A stretch of 64,000 nt of DNA from Rhabdornis inornatus. Taxonomy: Eukaryota; Chordata; Aves; Passeriformes; Rhabdornithidae. How positions within the stretch are numbered: the first letter of the stretch is position 1; each line of letters starts with the position of its first letter. Under the pieces are notes generated by a model that was not told where the DNA came from, made no database searches, and was given only the letters and a program-made list of their open reading frames with translations. Positions 35,340 to 48,275 of this stretch are shown here, piece by piece. The stretch lies in assembly GCA_013397075.1 (NCBI GenBank), contig VWZS01010177.1, positions 192,945-256,944 on the forward strand. Direction: 5' to 3'. A program made the translations under genes and the position numbers.

Positions 35340-35369
35340 CAGTCAAGTACAGTCAAGTTCAGTCAAGCC
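35340..35369. repeat. Short tandem repeat, three 10-base units
   Basis: The units are CAGTCAAGTA, CAGTCAAGTT and CAGTCAAGCC. No function is suggested. Confidence 0.8.
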
Positions 35370-38300
35370 AAGGAAGCCTTTTTATCAAGCAGATGTAGGA
35401 ACTTCATTAGCTCATAATCTAACGCTTTGGTGTTTTTATGAAGCTCTAATCAAACAAACTTTTAAAAGACATTATTATAAGACACGTGTGTAAAGTTCAT
35501 TTCAAGTCCAAACAGGTAAGTACTTTGGCAAGTTATTTTCGCCATGTTGTTTATAATAGATGCACCATTGGCCCAACATGTCTACTTCAGACCCTTTGAC
35601 ATTATAAAATATATAAGAGGTCATTTCCTATAGCCCTGGACGGTATTTTATCTTCCCAAATCAACCATTGAACAAGTAAGAGTGTATTTCAAGGCAATTC
35701 CCTGCCTTTCAGAGGTCAGTGTGGTTCAGCAGCATTAGACTTCTGTTTCTGAAGTGCTTTGTAATACCTCAGGAAATAAGTAGGAAAAAAATCACTGTTA
35801 GGTGTTGTGGTTTGTGTTGGGATCTTTTTTGGTTTGGTTTGGGTTGGCTTGTTTTTTTCTTTTGAACTGAAATAATTAGAAAAGAAAAAGGGTCTTTGCT
35901 GTCTTTTTGAAAGATCCATCTGTTGTCTTACTAGCACAATATGAACCACAGTCCAGTCACATATATATATATTTACAAAACACATATATAAACACTAAAA
36001 AATATATAAATTGGATTAGGAAGGCTAATTAAAACCATAAAATTTTGCTGAAAAGGACATGGTATTGGATTTATGTTTTCTGGTGGAGCTGCTATTATAG
36101 GTGTTCGAAGAAAACTTTATATTAAATATTTCCAAGTGTCACATTGGATTTGACACAGGTTCAACCAATTTTAATTGACTCAAAATGAAAACTGTAGTTT
36201 CTTGAAAAGAATACAGCTGCACATTTTCAGCAATCAAACTTTTTTTATTGTCTATGAACTTCAGTTAATTAAGTGTGCATAATAGCAGAGATTTCCATTT
36301 GAAGATCTTATGTGCTTCAGAAAATAGAAATAGAAAATAAGATGATAAATCCTGGGTTCCCGTAAGTCTCATTTTTATATGAACTGAATTTATATGAATT
36401 TAAAATAGCTAAAATTTAACTAGAGTGTATTCAATGTTCTAATAAGGCTTAAACACTTAATATAGTCTTAGCTTTTATCATATTAAACACTTAAAATTTT
36501 TACTTCAGGCTTTCATTTGTTTTGTCCGTAAAGATGAAAATAAATGAGCCTATGGAATATAATGTGGAAACAATATCTAGTCATACGTCTGTGTGAGAAA
36601 ATTTTTTCTGTTATCCATTGCCAAGTAAAATTACTCCTAATATACACAATAAACAGCATATTACTTATTTCCTGTGTTTTGCTAAATCAAAAACAGTGTT
36701 ATCTCAGAATGTATAAAATATGACACTAAGATTTTTTTTCATCAGTTCTAAAGAACAATTAATAGACCATATTATTTTCTCTAAAATAATCTAAATTCTG
36801 TGTCTGCTTCTGTATCATTTATTGCTCTTCTCAGGAAGTTGAGGAAATTAGATTCAAATGTCCCATTTTAAAATAATGACTTAAATAAGTCTGACTTGCA
36901 CTATCTATCTCCTTTCTTTGCTTCCTTTTATAATAAAATATTCTTTTCCTATGCTTATTAATTTTATATGTGGGCATAATTGAGATAGGTGTATGAAACT
37001 TGACACCTGCATGAACTCTTCTGTATTTTTGAGTCATGATGCAGCTGAAGACATCATCAAGAAATATCACTTCCTTTTCTTAGCCTCTGGCAGATTTAAT
37101 AAATATCCTCTTTACCTGAACCAAGATGACCTTTTTTCCATCATGTAGGGAATTAACTACCAGCGATCATCCCAGGACTCTAGTTCATTAAAAATCACAA
37201 GTATCATGAGATGTCTGATTAAGTTATTACTCTAAAACTACAGTGTACTTAGCATTAAACATCATTTTAGGTAAAAATGCATCTCACAAGATGTCTGTTG
37301 ACCAGAATGTAGGTTAATAAATGCAGAGATAAATTCACTATACAATTCAAAAATTTAAATTCCAAGTCATGATTTGACGACTTTTTGGTTTCAGAGAAAT
37401 ATGTTAAGAAAGCATCTAGAAGTCATCAACCAAAGCATTAGTTTTTTCTTACAGTTTCTCAGAAATTTTTCATTGTGCTGATTTTAAAGCTAATATCTTA
37501 ATATCTAAGAAAATTAATTACATCACAGCTTTTTCAGTCTGACTGTTGGCCACAAATGAAGGCTGCAGCAGATTTCTATAAAATTAGAACTTTCTGAGAT
37601 TTATTATAATCTTCAGCATTCATAAAAACCTTTATGTTAAACCTTCCAACAACATGCTGTATCTTGGCAAGAAACCAGCAAGTTATGATATCTGCCTGAT
37701 ATTAATTAATAATTTAGCCTTTACAATTGTCCTGGCTTTTATCCTAGAAGTGATTTTTTTGTGAACCTTGGCAGCTTGTTAGCAGATGCACTGCAGGCAA
37801 TTAGAAGACGTCATCTTCATGTAGCTTTGCTGCCCATTCACCTATTTAATAAAGCATTTTTATTGCTTGAATTTGGCTTGTGTTGGAACAGGTACAAAAA
37901 TATTTGCATCTTAAGTAAGATATAAATGATTTACATTTGCTTTCCTGCCATAGGAAATATATGTATTGGAATAACTGTTTATTTAATGGGAGTACTAAAC
38001 ATGAAGGAAGAGATTGAATCTTTATTTAATTTCTGTAACACATGTTAAAACTTAGAGTCAAAATAGGTTGTATGTGACAGCCTGGTCCTTTTGAATAAAA
38101 CAATTTGAAAATTATTTTGTTAAAATACCTTTAATTGTTTTAGCAGTAGTGTTCTGGATATTTTTCTCCTCTCTTTCATTTTTTTCATGTCTAATATCTG
38201 AAAGATGAGAGAACAAGCCACAACACAATGAATAAGTTGAGATGTATTTATAATATATGAAGAGCTCAGAGAAATATTTGCAGGAATATTCCTAAATATT

Positions 38301-40762
38301 CCAAACATTCCAAGTGTTCAGACTAATTTTAAACATGTTTTGAAAATTCTTATTTTAAATTAATTTAGTATACTTACTGTTTAAATTTGATTACATGTTA
38401 TTTTTCCCACAGAGGATATTTCCCTGTCATCTTTGGGAAGGCATTTGGGGCACAAGATTATTGGCAGGAGTTAGGGTATATTGTATACAGAAAAAGTAGT
38501 TTGCAGCTCTAGATACAAAACTTAATGATTTTCTGCTGTGTAATATGCATTATAATGCACAGTATTTTGAACTGTTACTCTAAAAGACACATTTTAAATG
38601 TGATTCATCCATATTATATATGTATACTATTTATAAATAAATTCAAAATTAACAATTGTTTAACACTTGATAAACTACCTATAAAGTCAGTTTTAACACA
38701 TAGACCCAAATACTTGTAAAAATATATTTTTAAAATAAAAAACAGCAAAAAAACCCTCTTTAAACTCCTATGATCATATCTAATATATGCAAATATAAGT
38801 GCAATCGAGATGTACTGAAGGATGACTATGGAAACTGACAGTGAACGTTTGCTTTAAAATGCTTGGCCAAATAACAAACAGAGAAATACTAAACCTTATA
38901 TTTTCATGATCTGTGGAGGTCATTTTGTGGAGGAAAATGGAAACATTTGTTGAATAACTAGCTCAGGTAGCAAAGAAATCCACACAGATTTTCTTCTATA
39001 TTCATTTTATAAGAATGCTTTATAATTTTGTAATTGTAGTCTTATGAAAATTACTCTAGCTTTAATTTTTACAGACCATATGAAAATTATGATTTAATGT
39101 ATGCCAGTGACTTCACAGTGAAAATTGAGTAAGCAGAAAGCAGAAACTTGTAAATGCTAAAGAAATTGTTAGTGGCAATTAAGCTTCAGGATGAGTATAA
39201 AGCTCACAAAGAAAAAAATGCATTTTTATTTATATATTCAAGACAGAGAAGTGATGACAAATACTATTTCTTAGTATTCTCTTTGGATCAACAGTGACAG
39301 CTAGATGAAACTATTAATGATATGTGAAAATGCAAACATAAGAGCTTTCATCTGGAGAAACCATTACTTGGTTGGTATATACTCCCTTCTGACTAAATCA
39401 AGAGAAGGAACTTTCCACACCTCCTTGTAGAGGAGTTATTGGTTCATTGTTTCTCACCTCTGTTACTATGGGACCAAATGAGGGAACCTGACATGAAAAC
39501 TTGCTTATCTTTTGCAATTCATGCAGTTTTACCTGGACACCATACAGTAAGAACTAAATTTGACCTAGTTTTAAACCAATTATATTTATTGTTTTCAGGA
39601 GTAGTGGTTAACAGGATTTGGTACACATTGGATTAATATTTTTGTCCTCTTAGTTTTTGAAGTATCAAAAATCTCTGCATTTGTTGCAATATTCTATGTC
39701 AGAAAAAAATCCCTTTCATGTTTTACTTATTAAAGAAACAGACTGAATGGAAATACATTGAATTAGCTACCAGTATTTTGAATATTTTCATTACAATTTA
39801 TTTTCTTGACTAATAAGATTGTCAGTGGCACATCGTGGTTCTGCTTAGTCCTGTTCTTTCTTCCATGATGAATGACAACTGATCCTGACAGGCAGACTGT
39901 GTAAAAATAAAAAGCCACATTTAGGTTGCTGGATTTTTTTTTGCAGGATATAAAAAAGTAATGAAAAAAAAAAAATAGCAAACCCATCTGCATTATTCTT
40001 TGTTTTGAAGACTAACAGTCCATGCAAGCACACACAAAGGTGAATCCATCTTCCAGCTGTTGTGATTTAAAAATTAGATCTCTAGCATAATCTGATTATA
40101 AAATTGTATGCAAAAAACTAAGAGAAAATAAAGTAAAATACATTACAATTAAGAAATAAAAAAAGAGAGTTATTCTGAAATAGGTGCAGTCATTGGATTT
40201 TAACCATGTTGTCTAAAAAAGCAATATTATAGTGAAAAACATGCAAAGTGGAAACAGAAGCATCAGGGTAACAAACCCAAGCAAATCTAGCGGTAGCCCA
40301 GTAAGTATGATGTAAAAAACATACATGACAGCAGTGGCAGGTTTGCTTGAGGTCTCTCTCCTACCTATAAGCAGTAGTTGTTCCACACAGTTGGCAGATA
40401 AAACATAAGACTTGAGTTCACTAACTAATTTTTAAGAATGATCCTTGAATGATGAGTTCATCAGAGAAATGAAGTAATAATTGGAAAAAAATAATTCTGT
40501 AATGCTTCAGTTCCCTCATTCAAAATCAAGGAATGGAAAAAAAAAATGAACAGAGGGAAATCTTCTGATTGTTACTGCAGAATAATCTTTGCATGGATTA
40601 ATTGAATTCCGGTGTTGAAGACACAGCTAAGAAAATGTTGCTTGGTGACTCAGTAGAGAACTTTTTCTCCCTGTGTTTATTTGGTGTATGTACATATGCA
40701 AAAACTACAGAGGCAGAACAACACCAGTTATTACGCCTTTCTTTATCTCATAAAAGTTCTTC

Positions 40763-40800
40763 ATAGAATCAGTGGAAAAGACCTTTGGAAGTTACTACTA
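40763..40800 (-). repeat. Possible CR1 3' tail remnant
   Basis: The plus strand reads CATAGAATCAGTGGAAAAGA then CCTTTGGAAGTT. This resembles the reverse complement of a CR1 end (CATAGAATCA..TTGGAAAAGACCTT). It is under 40 bases, so it could be chance. Confidence 0.35.
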
Positions 40801-43800
40801 GTAGCATATGGAATAACTTATAGCCAGATAACTAGAATAATTGGAAATGGGTGAAATATGTAATCTCTTTTTTCCAGCATATTGCTCATTGCACTGCTCA
40901 AATATAATTTCGTGTCTCCTTCTAGGAATAAAGAAATATATAAGTGAAAATATACTCGATCATGGATATGCTATGGCATTTGCTCATTTGCTACCATTTA
41001 AACATCCATGGCTAAATTTCCATTCTGGGGATTTGTGGTCATCCATTCAAAATCTTCAAAACTACAATAATCAGAGGTACTAGTTGGATTTATTATTTGT
41101 TTCAGCAATATGGAAAGAGCTATCAACCTCCTGTTTGCAGTAATTTGCACTGAGAATTATGTGCCTGTAAACTTTATCTACAATTATCAGGGTGCATGGT
41201 AGGGTTTTGGATCATAAAATTACTTTGATGCTGTCTCAAGCAGCAGGTTGGAAAATGTTGGCTGAAATTTGCTTAAAAGCCTCAATTAAAAAAAAAAATA
41301 AAAATTTGGACTATCATAAAACTCCACTTTGTGCAGAAGATAACCAGGTATAGAGATATATTACATGAAGAAATTCTGCCACACCGTTTAAATTGTAGTA
41401 TTTCTGTTTTGTGGAGAAAGAAGTTCTTATAAAATTGAAATTAATTGATCCAAACCAATTAAGAAAGCCCAAAATAAATTGGTACAAGGAAAACTCTCAA
41501 ATTGATATGTTGTCTTTGTGGGACAATAATACTTGTAAAATTTATAAACATATGAAAGCTAATAACAAAAATAAAAGTTGGAGATCAACTTTAGCAAGGA
41601 AGTGAACATAAGTAATCATCTCCTTTGGAAAGAATGAGGGTTCTTCAATCTTTCATTCTCTAAATACAAAAAAAAAAACCAAAAAAACCCCAAAAAACAG
41701 AAAAAAGTAAGATTGGGAGAAGCAGAACCTATAATGACAAAAATGATTTTTCTCTTCTATCACATTGTCACATTGCCTAGAGGTGAGCTGGATCACTAAC
41801 ACTGGAATAACTCTCCAAAAAGCAAAAAAATAGACATTCAATTTACTGTCATGAAAGAAATCAGGGAATTGTTTAATAATAAGTCATCAATTGTGCAGAG
41901 ACTATTATATAATAGTAAAACCACAGGAGAAAGCTTACTAATTAGCTACCAGTTTTTCTGCAATACTTTAAGTGAAAGGTTTTTTTGGTTTTTTTTTGTT
42001 TGTTTNTGGTCGGGAGCAGACAAGAGATGGTAATGTTTTATTTTGATAAAGGCAAGATGCTCAATATCCTCTGTCAGGAAGCCTGTTTTATTCTTGATTG
42101 TGGCAACGAGCTATATTATTGAGGAAATGCTCTGTCCTGATACATCTGTAGATAAATGACTTTAGATAATAGCAGGCTACCTGAGTGAAAGGTTAACAGA
42201 ACTGTACTTTCTGTGAAACAGGTAGTGAAATTCTCATTCACTTAGTAAACGGCTCAGTCTGTCTACTGAGAAAAAGACTCGTCTAGCCTCTTAGGAGTAA
42301 GACAAATTTCAAGGAGTTACATGGAATAATTATCAGGAAAACACTTACTCTTCTGGCTGATGAAAAGTTAAGATGAAAAAAGAAGAAACCTGAAAAATAT
42401 CAGGAATGTAATTTATATTAATTATGCTTAAGACTTTTAAAATTTAGAGGAAGTATTTAAATGTTTCTGCTCAGCTCCATTGGCTGGCTTTCATAAAACA
42501 CTAAATTTCAAGCAAATACTTTCTGCCTTATTTTATTTTAATTATTTATTTAAGGTAAGTTAAAAGACAAAATTTTTTCCACTGTTTCACTGTTGGACTG
42601 TCTTAATGGGAAAATATTGAGTTTTTTTATATTAAAAGTATGTACCTTCTGCTTGACACATTACAGTAGAAGCTGTGGCTGCTTCTCGCCTAATGAAATT
42701 GTCCAAGAAGGACAAAACAAAGCAGGCATCCCATCTGCAATGGGGAAGGAAATATAAGAGAGGAAAAAATTCATTTAAACTGTGATACCCACAAAGTCTC
42801 CACTCTTCTGTGAAACTCTTTCCTTTGAAAGTAAATGGTTTCCTCTGAGACTTAAAGGAGTACATTATGTTAATTTTGGTAGTGTAGACAGCTCAATGAG
42901 TCGATATGGGTGCGATTCAAGACAAAGATAAAACAAGTTACACATACATTTAGGTGCCTGTCACCATTTCAGATGCTTGAGAGTAGTAGAGACAGTTTTT
43001 CCCAGTGGGAAAAACAGGAAAACAGGTGCAATTTCTGAGGGCAAGCATCCCAGATGGTATTAGACACTGATGTGTGGGCAAATGAGCTACAACCACAGGT
43101 ACCTGAATTCCATTTACAGTGAGTAGTTGCTGAAGGCTTGGTACAGTTTCCTGAGGTATTCTAGAGTTGTGTCTGACATTCAGGGGCTGCTTTAGGATAC
43201 CATAGACCTCTTAATGGGTAGGTTTTTTAACAAAAAAAAAGTATCCCATTATGGATTCTCTTAAATGTATTTAACTAGCTTCATAACCATGCAATTAAGA
43301 GTTTTACATTGAGCCTATGGTCTTCTAGAACAGTGATTGAAGGTCACTCACTCTAAAAGAAGTTCATAATCAATGTGGTTATGTGACATGAGCATTATGT
43401 AGGCATAGTGACTGTTTTTTTGTTATATGTACAAATGTGTATGTATATGCATGATAATTATAAACAATTACATGAAAGAGTAAGAAATTACCACTTCAAG
43501 TAATTAATATCTCCCCAGGAGAATAAAACCAAATACACAGTAGTTCTCCAAGATTCAAAAAATTTAGTCTTTTCTAGAGGAAACTGTTCCTCAGACATTG
43601 ACTTTAGAAATAAAAAATTACATCTATACTGTAATCAGAAAATTAAAGCCTGAAGCATGATAAGGAAATTTAATTGATGCTTCTTATTTTTTTTTTACTC
43701 TGTTAATAATGCCTTCTATTTTCTACCGACTGTGCTAAGTTATTAGTATTTTATTAATAGAGTTCATTGAATAATTCTAACAAGTTCTTAAAACATTTTA

Positions 43801-46800
43801 TTATTAAGTTAGTAAAGAATTACAGTTAGCTAGAATGCCATTGGTTAACTCTCTGGTAATTTATTAATGTTCAAGGAAGATATATCTAGGATATTTTATG
43901 AACGGTTTACAACTAAGTCCCTGTTTTTTGGAAGTGTTGATGAAAAGTAAGTGATTGCAAGGAATATGGGAATTTCTTTTTATTTTTGTGACTATTTAGA
44001 TGATCTTAGACAATATTTTAACTTTTATAGAAGGCTGAGAAGACTTCAACTTTTTTCCTTTTTGGGATCCAATTGGGTGCACATTGGATGGCAAAGATTT
44101 TCCCCATCCATTGTGTTTCCAAGTTTAAAAAGTATTCTAAAGTGTACTGAGCTGCATTTATTCTCTGGGAACATACCTGCCTGCATCTGATTAAAATATA
44201 TTGAGTGTATTTGTAAAGAAATGTGAAGAATCTATCAGCTCAAACTGATACAATGATGGTATTAATGGCCATTTAGGACATTGATTAATCTTTCATTTTT
44301 ACAGCACTTTCCCTTCTCCCCAGTCCTAATTCATCCATCCCTGTCCCTTCCTAAGGACAATGAAAAAGATACTGTGTTACTTGTTTCAGCTCTATAGTTC
44401 TCTCTACATTTTTGACAAACAAAAATATATACACTTAAATGAAAAACTACACTCTGTCCGGATCCAGTAGTTTTTTTGGTATAAGAAACTCTACCAAGGA
44501 TAATTAACTCAAAAGTTTGAAGATAGAAAGAAACATACAAAAAATCATAAGGAAAATGCTGTTATAAATGAATAAACAAAGAATTTACTGTACATAAATT
44601 GTAATTAATTACTTTACAGATGTTTGCTTCAAATGTTCTTTTAATATATTCAAAATACTTTGGAAATATGTTGTTCTGAGGAAATGATAAGATAGTGAAT
44701 ACTCTCAAATGGAACTGGAGTTCAGGTCTGACATTTTACTAGGGAGCTGAGATAAACTTCTGACAAAAAAGAAGTGGACAGATGCATGGATTAAAGTATA
44801 GGGCAACATTGACAGAAAACTGTAGATAGACACACATGAGACCATCTAAAACTTCAAATGAGACTCATGTGTATTTATGGTCTAGTTTATATATCCTGAA
44901 AACATTAGGGGGTTCACATCAGTCTGGAAAGAAAAAGAAATTAAAATTGATTGCTGCCTGCAAAATGAGTTAGGGGAGAATGTTATAATATCTGTATAAT
45001 AACACAATGTTGCTAATACTGAGGAGGAGGAGGTGTATAGAAAGGAGGTGTCTGCCTGCATTCAGAGACAGTGATGAATTAACAGTGTTTCTGTTCGGCT
45101 GGAAAAATCATCTTAGATCATTGTTATTTACCCTGTGGACACCTGGAGAATAGGTCAAAGCAGTCATCCACTAGTTCTCCTACTAGAAGAACAGGGTGTC
45201 TATTCTACTTCCATAAATAGCTTTGATCCGTGGCTCAAACCTCTTGTGAAATGAATCAAAGCTTTGTACTTTAAATGTCACTAAAAAATGTCAGCCCCCC
45301 AACCCAATCTTCTTTCATTCCAGTCCAGCACAAGGTATACATTCAAACAAGATCTGTTCAAAGATACCCAGCCTCAAAACAGGTTCTCATCTTTCCAGTT
45401 GTCCAACTAATACACTGAATCTTGACATTATTCTTAAATTTGCTGCTCAAGATAGCAGCACAATTGCAGCTGTGCGTGGGACATGGTAACATCCCCTTGT
45501 AAGGAATTTCTATGTAAAGAAAAGTTTTCATCTGAGGCTTTGATATTCCATTTTCAGAGAATCAGTCTCTGAATCGAAAATAAAAACCACATTCAGGGTT
45601 TCTCTAAATTTTATTCATCTGCCTATTATCCGTACAGCCTGTCCAATCAATTAGGATTTATCAGATACAGACACTTCTGGGAAAAATTATATTCCTGCTC
45701 TAATGAGCAAAATCTTCTGGGAGGATTTATTTCTTTATCACTTGTGGGAAAAGAGGAATGGTGAGGGAAAGGAGCTGCTGCAGATAACATACAAGAAATA
45801 AGACACCATGCAGAGGTAGTACCTAGTTCTGGTTGGTGGTCCTGCTTGGCTTGATACACTCCAGCTTACTTATTTTTAGCTCAGTAGGATGCACAGCCTT
45901 CCAGCTGAGAGCTGCAGCAGAATGGCCTTAGCAGTCAGCACAAGATGCTGACAAAAAATGTTGAGTTTAGGCCTCCATGAACTGGTAGTCCTCTCCAAGT
46001 GGAGAAAGTTCAGGCTCTGTTTTTCCATCATTTTATCTTTTTGTTCTGTTGATTTGTCATAGAGAAGTGTTTTCTTCTGTATCCTTTGTTAGATTTTCCT
46101 TCATAATCCATCCAAAATATGTACAACACCTTTCCATGAAAATATAAACAGAGATAATGGCAGTGAAAATCAGGTTGGACATTCCCTAGTGAATGAACTG
46201 TGAGCATTGACACTGCTCCAAACATTAACAATGACTGCTTAAAATATTTTTCAAAACCCCAAAAAATATTATAGTCAGAAAGAGAAGTTCGCTTTTCTAT
46301 TCATTGGAGAGAAAATTTGTACAATGTTAGATGAGTGCAACCAAATACTTATTAAACCAAAAAGCAAAAAATAAAAAATACTGTAGTAAGCCTGGTCAGC
46401 AGAGACTACATAAATGAGTCTAACAGGGAGTTCTCTAGCATGATTCATCAGAAGGAACTTATGGAACTAAAGTTTTTTATCCTGGAACTCAAATATAAAA
46501 TAAAAATCCTTCTCTGAAAACTTCTGCAAAAAAGCACAAGTACTTTTCAAATGCTTCCTATGAGCCACTAAAGGAGGAAAAAAACAACTCAGCAGGAGTT
46601 GTTACAAATAGTCGTGATATTCTAACCCTTCTACCCCTTCGGGGTTTATAAAAATAGATCTTTCTCTCAGGTAGGTTTATTTCCCAACATCTAACTATAC
46701 ACCAGCAGCTTGGTCCCAGGAAGAGTCATCCTGTACACCAAGAACCCATCCCAGAGCAGCATTATGACTTGTCTTAAATGCCATTAAGAGTAAGGTCAGT

Positions 46801-47990
46801 TCTCAGAATCCAAGATCAAACATACTGCTCACTTATGTGAAGCACTTCTTACTCTGTACAAAATTCCTTTATACAAAGGAAATACATGACTGAAAAAAAT
46901 AGTTTAGCTTTGTAATGAAATCACAAATCATAAAATGTTGCAAACCTTGTTGTCACAGTAAACTTTTTTCAAAAAACAAATTGTGTAGATGAACAGGTCT
47001 AAAGATAAAACTAAAAAAATTATTCAAATTAGGAAACTGGACTAAAAGCAGAAATTCTTCCAGAATATGAGAATCTTGAAGTCTGGAAAAATGCTGCTTT
47101 TATATCATATTGCATCAAGTTTGTATAAGCATTTCAAGTTTCGTTTCTGCCTTGAATATACTAATTTACATTACTTTCATTCTAACTGTTTGATCAGAGA
47201 TTTCTATCATATGTCTTTCCAGTGTTTTAGCGTATTTGGTTCTGCTGCCTTATTTATGTTAGCTCCTCTATCAACATTTTTATGTGTAGCTTAGTTTTCT
47301 CTTTTCTTGCCCTTATTTATTTATATGACTGAAGAACTCTCACTACTTGTTTTAATTTTCTTTCCAAGTTTCAACTCACCTTGGCTTTTGTCCATTCTTC
47401 TTTTATTTTTGCCCTTTTTGACCTCTGAGACAGAGCTCTCCTTGCTGATCAATCCCTCTTCTTATTCCTTTTAAGTTCTCTATTCACTCTTCATATCCTA
47501 TGTGAGGTGTTTCTTCCTCCAGAGAAGTCTGTAGCTCTTTCCTGCTAAGAGCTAGTTTTTGCTCTTGCTTGCAATACTTCAGATAGTGTATGCACCTTTG
47601 ACTTAATTCCATGCTGCTGCTAGGTTCAAATCCTTGAATTATCTGGTTCAGTAAACCCTAATAACTAATTTTTCAGTTTCCTGAAGTTTGTTTTTCTAAA
47701 ACCCCAGAATTCAACCATATATTTGTTTTTGTTTGTGTTTCAATTTAAAGTGAACTGAATCAGATCATTTTTACTCAGGATAAGCTATTTTTTTGCAATC
47801 AGCCCCTGTACTTCTCCCTTCTGCTTGCTTAAAGTAATTCTAAAGTAGCACCAGCACCTTTGTTACTTCATAAATGATGTTTTACATAAATTTGTCAACT
47901 GATGCATTCAAAAATATTTAAGACCCGCTGATACCCATGGGGGGCATTTTCTTCATATGGATGTCAGAAAATTAAAGCCTCCCACATCCA
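40801..47990. other. AT-rich DNA with no recognisable gene
   Basis: No gene was recognised across about 7 kb. It includes an A/C simple tract (about 41667-41705), a T/G tract ending in one N (41980-42006), and a less AT-rich region at about 42880-43230 that may be an old unidentified repeat. The part from about 47290 to 47990 becomes pyrimidine-rich on the plus strand ahead of the long microsatellite. Confidence 0.5.

Positions 47991-48275
<285 letters not shown>

Larger units (their letters stand above)
33205..40762. other. Long AT-rich stretch with no recognisable gene
   Basis: No protein-coding or mobile-element signature was recognised across about 7.5 kb. It contains TA-rich runs (about 33592-33700 and 35958-36010), an inverted repeat (34923-34983), three 10-base units (35340-35369) and a part around 37690-37960 that is less repetitive and might be constrained. 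Short open frames are scattered on both strands without domains. Confidence 0.5.

Noticed and set aside
35340..35369. Short direct repeats considered as a CRISPR-like array
   Set aside because: There are only three 10-base units without spacers, in vertebrate DNA; it is a plain tandem repeat.
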